38,734 nt of DNA from Thermotalea metallivorans (lineage in GTDB: Bacteria; Bacillota; Clostridia; Peptostreptococcales; Thermotaleaceae). Both the position numbers and the translations under genes were made by a program. Under the pieces are notes generated by a model, which saw only the letters and a program-made list of their open reading frames with translations, did not search any database and was not told the origin of the DNA. Numbering within the stretch: the first letter of the stretch is position 1; each line of letters opens with the position of its first letter. Below are positions 1 through 7,436 of the stretch, piece after piece. The stretch spans positions 1 to 38,734 of the forward strand of contig NZ_LOEE01000070.1 in the NCBI RefSeq assembly GCF_001562415.1, read 5' to 3'.

Positions 1-68
1 CTAACGTCAAAACAATTTTGCGCTATTTAGGGATTCCTGAGAACATCTACATCAGAGGTGCATCATAA
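1..68 (+). CDS. 3' end of an unidentified gene (partial)
   Basis: The reading frame starting at base 3 stays open for 21 codons and stops with TAA at 66-68; the other forward frames hit stops early. The visible tail ends in GIPENIYIRGAS. The gene begins upstream of the window. A loose resemblance to the C-terminal end of FMN-dependent NADH-azoreductase/flavodoxin-fold proteins (an aliphatic segment followed by LGI) came to mind, but the fragment is too short to support it. It may also be a chance open frame. Confidence 0.3.
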   Translation, partial: NVKTILRYLGIPENIYIRGAS

Positions 69-197
69 TTTAAAAGTTCTGAATTAAATTATGAAAAAGT
101 TATGATGTATTCAGCGGAATATGAGTTACAAAGGGTTATAACTTGAAATTTAGTTGAAAATGTTTACAACATTAATAATCTATCAAGGGGGATTATC

Positions 198-1490
198 ATG
201 AAAAAAATTATTGCTATTACGATAGTGTTTTGCTTAATGATGAGTTTATCAATAATAGCATTTGGAAATGGTAGAGATGTTTTATCGAATTATGTTGATG
301 AGAATTTTCAAATAGAATATGATAAAATTTCTAGTCTTAAAGATGACGAGGAACAGATTAAAAACCTTATTCATTTGTATTTTGACATGTACAATCATTC
401 ACTAAAAACTTTAAAGCCTGTGGAATGGGATATACTATTAATAGAAAATGCCAATACCGACCTAATCAAAGAAATACATAAATATGATCTTGAATATAAT
501 ATTTTATATAATATAAGGTTTAAAAATTATAAAAACATCATAGATTTTGAAAAAATAAATATCGAAGAAAACCAAGCAATAGTCAATTTAATCTATGGAT
601 CAGATATTAATTATGATCATCTTCAGGATGTAAATACTAAAATTAGAAATATAAAATATACTATCAAACTTAAAAAAAGCAATTTACAATGGAAAATTGA
701 GGCTATAGATTCAGATGAATATGGAGCAAAATATTTTAAAGATAAAATGAAAGTCAAGTCATTGTTTGATATTAATGAAAGTAAAAAAATAGCAATAAAG
801 CAAGCACTTGAGGAAGTAAAAAAAGCTGCAATAGAAATGAATAAAAATATACAGAATAGTTACAAAAATTTAAATATTAGTGAAGCAGAAAAAGGAACAT
901 TGAATGGCACTGTGGGTATTGCAGCTACTGTTTCCTATAATAGAGATACAGCAATTGAATATGCTAGAAAATATGCATTAAATAATGCTCCATTTTTTTA
1001 TAGTGCAAGTAGTGATTGCACTAATTTTGTTTCACAATGTGTTTGGGCTGGATACGGGGGATGGGATCCTACAGGAAGTGATAGTGCTAATAGAACGAGA
1101 GTAAACAATAAGTATAGAATGACTAGTACTTGGTATGGAGGAACTGGTGGCGGATCGTCAAGTTGGGAAAGTGTAAATAGTTTTTATTCCTATGTAAAAA
1201 GCAATACAGGTACTGGTCCTAGAGGGACTGTATATGAAGAAGATAAAAGCGTAGGTTCTTTTAACTATAGCGCAATAGCTAAAGGAGATGTATTGCAGGG
1301 GTGGCCGGATTCTCAAAATCGATATTATCATTCAATTTTTATTTCTGCAGTATTAAAACCTGGTATACCAGCAGAAATCCTATATTGTTCTCACTCAACT
1401 GCAAGGCAAGATGAATTGCTTACAAAGTTTACACAGTGGGTAGGTAGTGGAAAAATGAGAGGAATTAGATTCAATTCTACCGCATACTAA
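198..1490 (+). CDS. Secreted protein with C-terminal putative amidase domain (Amidase_6-like)
   Basis: This 430-residue protein starts with a Sec-type signal peptide: MKK, a hydrophobic stretch to about residue 22, then a polar mature part. Residues ~30-220 form a charged, Lys/Asn-rich helical region that I do not recognise. From ~250 to the end is a domain of the putative amidase type (PF12671-like). It opens with YNRDTAIEYARKYA, carries the likely catalytic cysteine in DCTNFVSQ, has aromatic/Gly-rich segments (WYGG, GGSSSW) and a conserved histidine in YYHSIFIS. Such proteins are thought to act on peptidoglycan or peptides outside the membrane; the substrate is unknown. The ATG at 198 follows an AGGGGG ribosome site. 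Composition is visibly more AT-rich than the genes from spoVT onward, and the gene pairs with the anchored protein 15 bp downstream, suggesting an acquired two-gene unit. Confidence 0.72.
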   Translation: MKKIIAITIVFCLMMSLSIIAFGNGRDVLSNYVDENFQIEYDKISSLKDDEEQIKNLIHLYFDMYNHSLKTLKPVEWDILLIENANTDLIKEIHKYDLEYNILYNIRFKNYKNIIDFEKINIEENQAIVNLIYGSDINYDHLQDVNTKIRNIKYTIKLKKSNLQWKIEAIDSDEYGAKYFKDKMKVKSLFDINESKKIAIKQALEEVKKAAIEMNKNIQNSYKNLNISEAEKGTLNGTVGIAATVSYNRDTAIEYARKYALNNAPFFYSASSDCTNFVSQCVWAGYGGWDPTGSDSANRTRVNNKYRMTSTWYGGTGGGSSSWESVNSFYSYVKSNTGTGPRGTVYEEDKSVGSFNYSAIAKGDVLQGWPDSQNRYYHSIFISAVLKPGIPAEILYCSHSTARQDELLTKFTQWVGSGKMRGIRFNSTAY

Positions 1491-1505
1491 AAAGGATGTG
1501 TTGTC

Positions 1506-2039
1506 ATGATTAATAAAAAGCTGAAAAAGGCATCTGGCATTTCTGTAATTCTTTTAATATTTCTACTGTTGTTTATTTTTAACGATAATATTCAATCACA
1601 GTATTTCATTTGGAAAACCCACTATAGCAACGAGAAGGATGTGATCCAGACATATTTCTGGGGTGTAAATCATCATCATCCCAAAGTAGTGCAATCAACT
1701 TTGCATCCCAAACTTATGATATCAAATCGTGACTTTCAGTACAAAGAAGTAAAGAGTTGGAAGATTATTCGTTTATTTAAAAATGAAGAGAAAACAGAAT
1801 ATTTTAAAAAGGAAATTGTATTGACAAAGCGATATGGCTTTACTTCACCTCCCTTTGACGCAGCGGTATATGAAGTTGAATTTGATTTAAAAGTAAATCC
1901 ATATTTGGATTATTCAAAAACTGAGATTGATAGCACATTTTTGGATTTAGAAGGCAAAGGCAGAGTCGGAATTTATTTGATCAAGGAAACCAACAGTTCA
2001 CCATGGAAAATCATTGATTTTGCTTTTGGACCTATTTAA
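1506..2039 (+). CDS. Hypothetical membrane-anchored protein
   Basis: This 177-residue protein has a basic N-terminus (KKLKK) and one hydrophobic segment at ~12-26, so it is probably anchored with the rest outside. The remainder alternates hydrophobic and charged residues in a beta-rich pattern (EVEFDLKV, GRVGIYLI, SPWKIIDFAFGPI). A closing W-K-I-I-D strand like this is typical of small NTF2/cystatin-like extracytoplasmic domains (DUF4829-type), but I cannot assign a family. There is no lipobox cysteine. It starts 15 bp after the amidase-domain gene behind an AAGGATGTG ribosome site, shares its AT-rich composition, and is followed by a strong terminator, so the two genes are likely cotranscribed. 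It might assist or inhibit the neighbouring hydrolase; that is inference. Confidence 0.6.
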   Translation: MINKKLKKASGISVILLIFLLLFIFNDNIQSQYFIWKTHYSNEKDVIQTYFWGVNHHHPKVVQSTLHPKLMISNRDFQYKEVKSWKIIRLFKNEEKTEYFKKEIVLTKRYGFTSPPFDAAVYEVEFDLKVNPYLDYSKTEIDSTFLDLEGKGRVGIYLIKETNSSPWKIIDFAFGPI

Positions 2040-2059
2040 AGATATTTGATAAATTTTAC

Positions 2060-2099
2060 TAGTATCCAAGAGAGGATTCTCTTGGATACTAAATTTTTT
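2060..2099 (+). terminator. Strong intrinsic terminator closing the accessory pair
   Basis: A perfect 14-bp stem (2060-2073 with 2078-2091, TAGTATCCAAGAGA arm) with a GGAT loop is followed by AATTTTTTG. It lies 20 bp after the stop of the 1506 gene. Confidence 0.9.
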
Positions 2100-2224
2100 G
2101 AACACAGAAGATATAAATTTTAAAAAACTGTGAAAAAGGTATTGCAGTTTTTAATATAGAAGAAAGAAGAAGTAAAATGCAAGATTTCTAAGTATTGCTA
2201 CGGTTTCAGAAAAATTTCCATTCA

Positions 2225-2254
2225 TGCATAAAAAGTAGATAATGACAAATAATA
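2225..2254 (+). promoter_or_regulatory. Candidate sigma-G-type promoter of spoVT
   Basis: TGCATA (2225-2230) and AATAATA (2248-2254) are separated by 17 bp. They resemble the sigma-G consensus (GCATA, then CATAATA-like), and spoVT is a known forespore sigma-G gene in Bacillus subtilis. A TATAAT at 2273-2278 lacks a fitting -35, so I prefer the sigma-G reading. Confidence 0.4.
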
Positions 2255-2301
2255 AGTGTACAATAACCAGTTTATAATAAGTATACTAGGAGGGAACGCG
2301 A

Positions 2302-2853
2302 TTGAAAGCAACAGGCATAGTAAGAAGAATTGATGATTTGGGCAGAGTTGTGATCCCGAAGGAAATAAGGCGAACGCTTCGTATAAGAGAGGGAGATCCA
2401 CTAGAGATATTTACCGATAGAGAAGGAGAAGTAATCTTAAAAAAATATTCTCCCATAGGGGAGCTTACGGAATTTGCCAGCGAATATGCAGAATCTCTTC
2501 ATGATGCCTTAGGGCACACGGCAATTATTACAGATAGAGATACAATCATAGCTGTGGCAGGCGGTTCCAAAAAGGAATATCTAGACAAAAGGGTAAGCAA
2601 AGCCCTAGAAAAGGTTATGGAAGACAAGAAGACCCTTGTGGTGAATGAAAGAGAAAAAACCTATGCCTTATCTCTCGATGAGGGCGATGAGAAGAAATAT
2701 ACTTCACAGGTGATTGTCCCCATTATAACCCAAGGAGATCCCATTGGTGCAGTAATACTTTTGGCAAAGGATGGGAACCAGCAGATGGGGGATTTGGAGG
2801 CAAAAGTAGCTGAGACAGCGGCAAATTTCCTGGGAAAGCAAATGGAGCAATAA
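2302..2853 (+). CDS. spoVT: Stage V sporulation protein T, AbrB-family transcription factor
   Basis: SpoVT is a late forespore DNA-binding regulator that tunes sigma-G-dependent genes. The 183-residue product opens with an AbrB/MazE swapped-hairpin domain (residues ~1-50): MKATGIVRRIDDLGRVVIPK, then REGDPLEIF and VILKKY. A GAF-like domain follows at ~55-180, with VIVPIITQGDPIGAVILL near its end. Length matches the family (~178-183). The start is TTG at 2302, set by AGGAGGG at 2288-2294; no ATG gives the conserved N-terminus. A spoVB-like gene and mazG follow, as in B. subtilis (spoVT-yabM-yabN), but the genes normally found upstream in that order (mfd/prsA region) are replaced here by the AT-rich pair. 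Confidence 0.97.
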   Translation: MKATGIVRRIDDLGRVVIPKEIRRTLRIREGDPLEIFTDREGEVILKKYSPIGELTEFASEYAESLHDALGHTAIITDRDTIIAVAGGSKKEYLDKRVSKALEKVMEDKKTLVVNEREKTYALSLDEGDEKKYTSQVIVPIITQGDPIGAVILLAKDGNQQMGDLEAKVAETAANFLGKQMEQ

Positions 2854-2885
2854 ATATAACGGTATAATACATAGATGAGGATAGC

Positions 2886-2949
2886 AGCGAGACAGGGGAC
2901 GGTTCTCTGTCACGGTTTAACGTGACAGAGAACCGTCCCCTGTCTCGCT
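2886..2949. repeat. 29-bp perfect palindrome (dispersed-repeat-like hairpin)
   Basis: Arms 2886-2914 and 2921-2949 are exact reverse complements around the 6-nt loop GTTTAA. The core is GACAGGGGACGGTTCTCTGT. No U-tract follows, so it is not a classical terminator, although such a hairpin could still stop or stabilise RNA. I recall similar GGGGACGGTTCTC palindromes scattered through many clostridial and other genomes, some near Y1/REP-type transposases; that link is from memory. A second TGTCTCGC lies at 2951-2958 just outside the right arm. Confidence 0.85.
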
Positions 2950-2988
2950 TGTCTCGCAGGAAAAATTTAACTCCCGCTCTGGATACCT

Positions 2989-3018
2989 GTGACAATCTTC
3001 CATGGTTTTTGGTATAAT
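2989..3018 (+). promoter_or_regulatory. Sigma-A-like promoter before the spoVB-like gene
   Basis: GTGACA (2989-2994) and TATAAT (3013-3018) are separated by 18 bp, about 70 bp upstream of the start codon. The site begins 40 bp after the palindrome's right arm. Confidence 0.55.
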
Positions 3019-3088
3019 AGATTCATGTGAAAGATAGAAATTATCCCTTGGATTTAAAAAGGAAAGAAGGAGAATTGGAGGAGAAGGA

Positions 3089-4696
3089 ATGAGTAGTAAA
3101 TCGTTTTTGAAAGGTGCTGCCATCTTGGGGATTGCAGGAATCATTGTAAAAATACTGGGTGCATTCTTTAGGATTCCCCTTGGAAATATCATAGGAGATA
3201 CAGGGTTAGGATATTATCAGGCTTCTTACCCCATATATGTGCTTTTGTTGACTATATCAACGGCGGGGATCCCCACTGCCATATCAAAGCTTGTGGCAGA
3301 GAAGAAGGCTGCAGGGGATCGGTATGGTGCTCATAAAGTCTTTCGTGTATCTTTCATCCTGCTATTTGTTACAGGAGTTGTGACATCGGGTATTGTATTC
3401 TTTGGGGCCCGGACAATTGTAGAACTCATCAAAAATCCCAATGCATATTATTCCATGCTTGCCGTAGTACCGGCCCTGCTTTTTGTGCCTGTGATGGCAG
3501 CCTACAGAGGGTACTTTCAAGGATTGCAGGACATGACACCTACGGCCGTATCCCAAGTAATTGAACAGATGGGAAGGGTCGTTGTGGGATTAGGATTGGC
3601 CTATATCCTTCTCGACAAGGGACCGGAAATCGCTTCCGCTGGAGCTGTTTTTGGAGCTGCTGCAGGTGCTATTGCAGGTACAATGATGATTGTCTATATT
3701 TATCACCGGAGAAGGGGAAGTATTCTACGGGAAATACAGGGAAACCTTTCTCAAAACCAAGAATCTTCCGGAAAAATTATATCTAGGCTTCTTGCAATTG
3801 CGGTACCGATCACCATTGGTGCTGCTGTGATACCTGTGATGAATATGATCGATGTGGCGATCGTAATGAGAAGACTTCAGGAGGTTGGTTTTTCCTATGA
3901 GGAAGCCAACAGCCTATACGGACAATTAACGGGAATGGCAGCAACGCTGATTAATCTTCCCCAGGTATTGACGGTCGCTCTGGCTATGAGTTTGGTACCT
4001 GCCATTTCTGAAGCGAACCAAAGAAGAGATCAAGCCGGTATCAGAAGCACGGTTCAAACAGGCACCCGGGTTACGTTGCTGATCGGGCTACCGGCAGCCG
4101 TTGGACTGGTGACATTATCGAAACCAATCATGATGCTGCTTTATCCTATGCAGACGGAAAGTGCCTTAAGTGCATCAGGACCTTTAGCTATACTGGCTTT
4201 TGGCCTTGTTTTTCTCACATTGGTCCAGACCTTTACGGGGATATTGCAAGGATTGGGGAGACCTAGCATACCTGTTGTCAATCTCATGATCGGTTCTACA
4301 TTTAAAGTGATTCTAACTTACGTTTTGACAGGAATATATGCCATCAATGTGAAGGGTGCTGCTATTGGTACCGTTGCAGCCTATGGTGTGGCTGCTCTTT
4401 TGAATTTCTTTGCCGTAAGGCGGCTTACCCACACAACTTTTCATGTGAGTCAATTTATAGTAAAACCGATTATTGCCGTGGGTGCTATGAGCATTTCCGT
4501 ACTTTTTGTTTATAAACAGTTTCTTCCCGGCCTTGGAAACCAACTTGCAACGGTGCTGGCCATTGGCATGGGAGTCTTGATATACGGGTTGATGCTGTTG
4601 ACTACCGGGGGAATTACGGAAAAGGATTTTGAAATGATGCCCGGCGGCGGAAAAATGGCGAAAATACTGCGTATTTTAGGGCTTCTGAGGAAATAA
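3089..4696 (+). CDS. SpoVB/YabM-like polysaccharide flippase (MOP superfamily)
   Basis: This 535-residue integral membrane protein has about 14 hydrophobic segments. It opens with FLKGAAILGIAGIIVKILGA and the family signature GLGYYQASYPIYVLLLTIS..GIPTAISKLVAEK. It belongs to the MATE/MOP group that includes SpoVB, YabM, YtgP and MurJ-type lipid flippases, which move lipid-linked cell-wall or polysaccharide precursors across the membrane. In B. subtilis the paralog at this position, between spoVT and yabN, is yabM, so orthology to YabM is favoured over SpoVB proper. The start at 3089 has a good GGAGGAGAAGG ribosome site. The upstream promoter looks vegetative rather than sporulation-specific. 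The gene ends 36 bp before mazG. Confidence 0.9.
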   Translation: MSSKSFLKGAAILGIAGIIVKILGAFFRIPLGNIIGDTGLGYYQASYPIYVLLLTISTAGIPTAISKLVAEKKAAGDRYGAHKVFRVSFILLFVTGVVTSGIVFFGARTIVELIKNPNAYYSMLAVVPALLFVPVMAAYRGYFQGLQDMTPTAVSQVIEQMGRVVVGLGLAYILLDKGPEIASAGAVFGAAAGAIAGTMMIVYIYHRRRGSILREIQGNLSQNQESSGKIISRLLAIAVPITIGAAVIPVMNMIDVAIVMRRLQEVGFSYEEANSLYGQLTGMAATLINLPQVLTVALAMSLVPAISEANQRRDQAGIRSTVQTGTRVTLLIGLPAAVGLVTLSKPIMMLLYPMQTESALSASGPLAILAFGLVFLTLVQTFTGILQGLGRPSIPVVNLMIGSTFKVILTYVLTGIYAINVKGAAIGTVAAYGVAALLNFFAVRRLTHTTFHVSQFIVKPIIAVGAMSISVLFVYKQFLPGLGNQLATVLAIGMGVLIYGLMLLTTGGITEKDFEMMPGGGKMAKILRILGLLRK

Positions 4697-4732
4697 TACT
4701 GGATAAATGCTAGATTTGTAGAAGGCAGGTGG

Positions 4733-6229
4733 ATGGAATTGAAGCACAAGCTTACAGTAATCGGCTTGGGACCGGGAAGCAAAGAGTATTTGACGGTGGG
4801 GGCCATGGAAAAGATGGGACAAAGCAGCAAGGTCGTACTCAGGACCCTGAAACATCCTGTAATCGATTATTTAAAGAATCAAGGTTTTCCTATGGAAAGC
4901 CTTGATCATTATTATGAACAGAAAAATAATTTTGATGAAGTATATGAGGCGATTGTCAACGATTTGCTCAACCGTTTGGAAACAGAGGATGTAGTCTATG
5001 CCGTCCCCGGCAGTCCTTTTGTGGCCGAAGATACGGTGCAAAAATTGATAAAAAAATCAGAAGAGCACGGATTCCCCATAGAGTTTGTTCCCAGCGTAAG
5101 CTTTATTGAAGCGATTTTTCAGGTATTAAAGAAAGACCCTATTGAAGGGTTGCAGATTATCGACGGTTTACAGCTTGGGAAGCAACGACCTGACCCTGAC
5201 ACCGATGTCATTGTGACACAGGTGTATAACCAGGAAGTTGCTTCGGATATAAAATTGAGACTTATGGACTACTATCCGGATCCGTATCCTATTTTTGTGA
5301 TCAGAGGGGCAGGAATCCCTGATTTTCAAAGGGTTGAGCGTGTTCCACTATATGCACTGGATCGATTGGATTGGGTGGATTATTTGACCAGCATATATCT
5401 TCCGAAGGTTGACGCAAAATGGGAAAAATACTATAATATGAATAATCTTGTAGAGATTATGGCAACACTAAGAAGCAAGAACGGATGTCCTTGGGATTTG
5501 AAGCAGACCCATGAAAGTTTAAAGCCTTACTTGCTGGAGGAAGCCTATGAGGTATTGGAGGCTCTTGAGCAAGAAGATATGGAACTTCTGGTGGAAGAGT
5601 TGGGTGACCTGCTTTTGCAAATTGTATTTCATGCGCAAATTGCTTCAGAGGAAGGGTATTTTGATATTCGAGATGTGGTTACGGGTGTTTGCAGAAAGCT
5701 GATCTATAGGCATCCTCATGTATTTGGCGAAAACAAAGAAAGCTCTGATGCAGGAGCTTTTCACCGATGGGAGGAGATGAAACGGAAGGAGAAGAATGTA
5801 AAAACCTATACGGAATCCCTTCAACGCATTCCAAAACCATTACCTGCACTGATGAGAAGTTATAAGATTCAAAAGAAGGCCGCCAGTATCGGATTTGATT
5901 GGGACAGCGTAGAAGGTGCCGTTGATAAGGTCAAAGAGGAATTCGAAGAGCTGCTAGAGGTATATAGAACAGACAAAAAAGATAAAATCACAGAGGAAAT
6001 AGGCGACCTGCTGTTTGCTATTGTCAATATGGCAAGGTTTTTAAAGGTTGAACCGGAGCTGGCATTGAACCAGACCAATGAAAAATTCATTGAGCGCTTT
6101 GCTTTTATGGAGCAGGCAGCCAAAGCGATGGACAAGGGCCTAGAATCAATGACGCTCAAAGAGATGGACGCACTTTGGAGTTTGGCAAAAATACATAAAA
6201 ATAAAAAAAATGATAAAAAATACAAGTAA
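4733..6229 (+). CDS. mazG: Tetrapyrrole methylase-MazG fusion, nucleoside triphosphate pyrophosphohydrolase (YabN type)
   Basis: The 498-residue protein has an N-terminal SAM-dependent tetrapyrrole-methylase-like domain (~1-225; TVIGLGPGSKEYL, AVPGSPFVAEDT). Two MazG modules follow. The first spans ~230-350 (NGCPWDLKQTHESL, LLEEAYEVLEAL, EELGDLLLQIVFHA) and the second ~385-470 (IGFDWDSVEGA, EEFEELLEV, EEIGDLLFAIVNMARFL). The E-x2-E...E-x2-D metal-binding pattern of MazG is present in both. MazG hydrolyses NTPs and dNTPs to monophosphates and PPi and is a house-cleaning enzyme; the methylase domain's role in this fusion is unclear. ATG 4733 has GAAGG at a spacing of 7. A TTG at 4739 behind AGGTGG is an alternative that would give MKHKLTVIGL. 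Confidence 0.95.
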   Translation: MELKHKLTVIGLGPGSKEYLTVGAMEKMGQSSKVVLRTLKHPVIDYLKNQGFPMESLDHYYEQKNNFDEVYEAIVNDLLNRLETEDVVYAVPGSPFVAEDTVQKLIKKSEEHGFPIEFVPSVSFIEAIFQVLKKDPIEGLQIIDGLQLGKQRPDPDTDVIVTQVYNQEVASDIKLRLMDYYPDPYPIFVIRGAGIPDFQRVERVPLYALDRLDWVDYLTSIYLPKVDAKWEKYYNMNNLVEIMATLRSKNGCPWDLKQTHESLKPYLLEEAYEVLEALEQEDMELLVEELGDLLLQIVFHAQIASEEGYFDIRDVVTGVCRKLIYRHPHVFGENKESSDAGAFHRWEEMKRKEKNVKTYTESLQRIPKPLPALMRSYKIQKKAASIGFDWDSVEGAVDKVKEEFEELLEVYRTDKKDKITEEIGDLLFAIVNMARFLKVEPELALNQTNEKFIERFAFMEQAAKAMDKGLESMTLKEMDALWSLAKIHKNKKNDKKYK

Positions 6230-6296
6230 AAAGAAGGATTTTGCAAGAAAAGATAGAATATGCTATACGTATTCAAAAAGATGAGGAGGTATAATT

Positions 6297-6575
6297 GTGA
6301 ATAAAGCTGAATTAGTTGCAAGCATGGCAGAGAAATCAGGACTTACAAAGAAGGATGCAGAAGCTGCATTAAACGCATTTATGAAAAGTGTAGAGGAAGC
6401 TCTGGCAAAAGGTGACAAAGTTCAATTGGTGGGCTTTGGTACTTTTGATGTAAGAGAAAGAAAAGAAAGACAAGGAAGAAATCCAAGAAATCCTGAACAA
6501 GTAATCGAAATCCCTGCATCAAAAGCTCCTGTATTCAAGGCAGGAAAAGCACTGAAGGATATGGTAAATGCATAA
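6297..6575 (+). CDS. hup: HU-family DNA-binding protein
   Basis: This 92-residue bacterial histone-like protein binds and bends DNA as a dimer. The dimerisation helices are NKAELVASMAEKSGLTKKDAEAAL. The conserved GFGTFDVRERKERQGRNPRNP leads into the DNA-wrapping arm (QVIEIPASKAPVFKAGKALKD). Length is typical (90-92). The start is GTG at 6297 behind GAGGAGG with a 6-8 nt spacer. It has its own terminator, so it is probably expressed strongly and separately from mazG. A weak TTGCAA-N18-TATACG pair at 6241-6270 might be its promoter. Confidence 0.97.
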   Translation: MNKAELVASMAEKSGLTKKDAEAALNAFMKSVEEALAKGDKVQLVGFGTFDVRERKERQGRNPRNPEQVIEIPASKAPVFKAGKALKDMVNA

Positions 6576-6579
6576 ATAA

Positions 6580-6606
6580 AAAAAGCAGCTTAGGCTGCTT
6601 TTTTTA
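6580..6606 (+). terminator. Intrinsic terminator after hup
   Basis: The stem AAAAAGCAGC (6580-6589) pairs with GCTGCTTTTT (6594-6603) around a TTAG loop, with the T-run continuing to 6605. It lies 4 bp after the hup stop. Confidence 0.92.
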
Positions 6607-6632
6607 TTCGAAAGAATTTAGGAGGGATGAAG

Positions 6633-6875
6633 ATGCGATTAGATAAATTTTTGAAAAATTCCAGGTTAATCAAAAGGAGAACAATTGCCAAAGAAGCCTG
6701 CGATCAAGGAAGGGTGAAAGTAAACGATAAGGTGGCAAAAGCAGGGACAGAAGTTGAAGTTGGGGATATCATAACCATTGCCTTTGGGGAAAAAATCACC
6801 AAGATTCAAGTAGCAGACCTTGTAGAGCATGTTACAAAAGAATCCTCCAAGGAAATGTACAAAGTTATAGAATAA
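6633..6875 (+). CDS. rqcP: S4-domain RNA-binding protein, ribosome quality control factor
   Basis: The 80-residue protein is a nearly bare S4 domain: MRLDKFLKNSRLIKRRT at the start, then GRVKVNDKVAKAGTEVEVGD. It matches the YabO/RqcP family, which stabilises P-site tRNA on stalled 50S subunits during RqcH-dependent alanine tailing. I chose ATG 6633 over the in-frame ATG at 6627 because GGAGGG (6621-6626) abuts 6627 but sits 6 nt from 6633, and family members begin MRLDKFL. It follows hup and precedes yabP, as in Bacillus. No terminator of simple form follows; a foldable element lies downstream instead. Confidence 0.95.
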   Translation: MRLDKFLKNSRLIKRRTIAKEACDQGRVKVNDKVAKAGTEVEVGDIITIAFGEKITKIQVADLVEHVTKESSKEMYKVIE

Positions 6876-6878
6876 TAT

Positions 6879-6986
6879 GGGCAAAAGGTGAATGCCATTC
6901 TGCTTTCTACCATGATCCATGGGAATCCCTGTATCCCTCCCACGGACCCCAGGGGTTCTATCATAGGGAATCGGCTCCCTTTGCCC
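6879..6986. ncRNA. Candidate structured RNA or folded repeat element between rqcP and yabP
   Basis: This 108-nt stretch is visibly more GC-rich than its flanks and folds into a closed multi-branch shape. The outer stem GGGCAAAAGG (6879-6888) pairs with CCCTTTGCCC (6977-6986), 9 of 10 pairs. An inner stem CCATGAT (6910-6916) pairs with ATCATAG (6960-6966), 6 of 7. Directly abutting it, CCATGGG (6917-6923) pairs with CCCACGG (6939-6945), 6 of 7. A small ACC/GGT hairpin lies at 6946-6956. No convincing ORF or ribosome site lies inside. The strand is not determined and I do not recognise the RNA family. It could also be an eroded mobile repeat. Confidence 0.4.
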
Positions 6987-7105
6987 GCAAGGAAAGGGCC
7001 CTTCGCCAGCATCTATATTTTCGTGAGAAAACAGGCATAAAGGCATCTATATGCACATATCTTTTAAGTAAGAACGGGCGATAACCATAAAAGAGGTGAG
7101 TATAG

Positions 7106-7396
7106 ATGGAAGACAAAAGAGTGGCGAAAAGCAAGAGCCATCATTTGATTCTGGAGAATAGAGAGAAGCTTAGCATATCGGGCGTTGAGCACGTAGACAG
7201 CTTTAATGAAAATACAGTTTTGCTGGAAACGGTACAGGGTGTTTTAACAATCAAAGGAAATGAATTAAATATAAACAAGCTGAATTTAGATGATGGCAAT
7301 GTCGTCGTAGAAGGTTTTTTTTATTCTATAAACTACAGTGATAAGGACAGCTTGCAAAATAAGGGAGTGGGATTCTTAGGAAAGATGTTCAAATAA
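7106..7396 (+). CDS. yabP: Sporulation protein YabP
   Basis: This 96-residue protein belongs to the YabP/YqfC family of small spore-formation proteins. Visible features are HHLILENREKLSISGVEHVDSFNENTVLLET, a beta-rich core GVLTIKGNELNINKLNLDDG, and the VVVEGFFYSINYSD segment. In B. subtilis it is made in the mother cell under sigma-E and localises with YabQ; its biochemical role is unknown. The ribosome site AAAGAGGTGA precedes ATG 7106. Its stop codon lies within a terminator-like hairpin, which may lower readthrough into yabQ. Confidence 0.95.
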   Translation: MEDKRVAKSKSHHLILENREKLSISGVEHVDSFNENTVLLETVQGVLTIKGNELNINKLNLDDGNVVVEGFFYSINYSDKDSLQNKGVGFLGKMFK

Positions 7397-7417
7397 CCGC
7401 GAAGCGGTTATTTTTTT
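7392..7417 (+). terminator. Terminator overlapping the yabP stop codon
   Basis: AATAACCGC (7392-7400) pairs with GCGGTTATT (7404-7412) around GAA, followed by a T-run to 7417. The yabP TAA (7394-7396) is inside the left arm. It is probably a partial terminator, since yabQ follows at once. Confidence 0.8.
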
Positions 7418-7436
7418 GAGAACAGAGTGAACCGGG

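Noticed and set aside
6806-7012. Minus-strand frame crossing the rqcP-yabP spacer (GSVGGIQGFPWIMVES)
   Set aside because: It overlaps rqcP and the folded element and has no ribosome site; the apparent pattern is better explained by the structured DNA/RNA.
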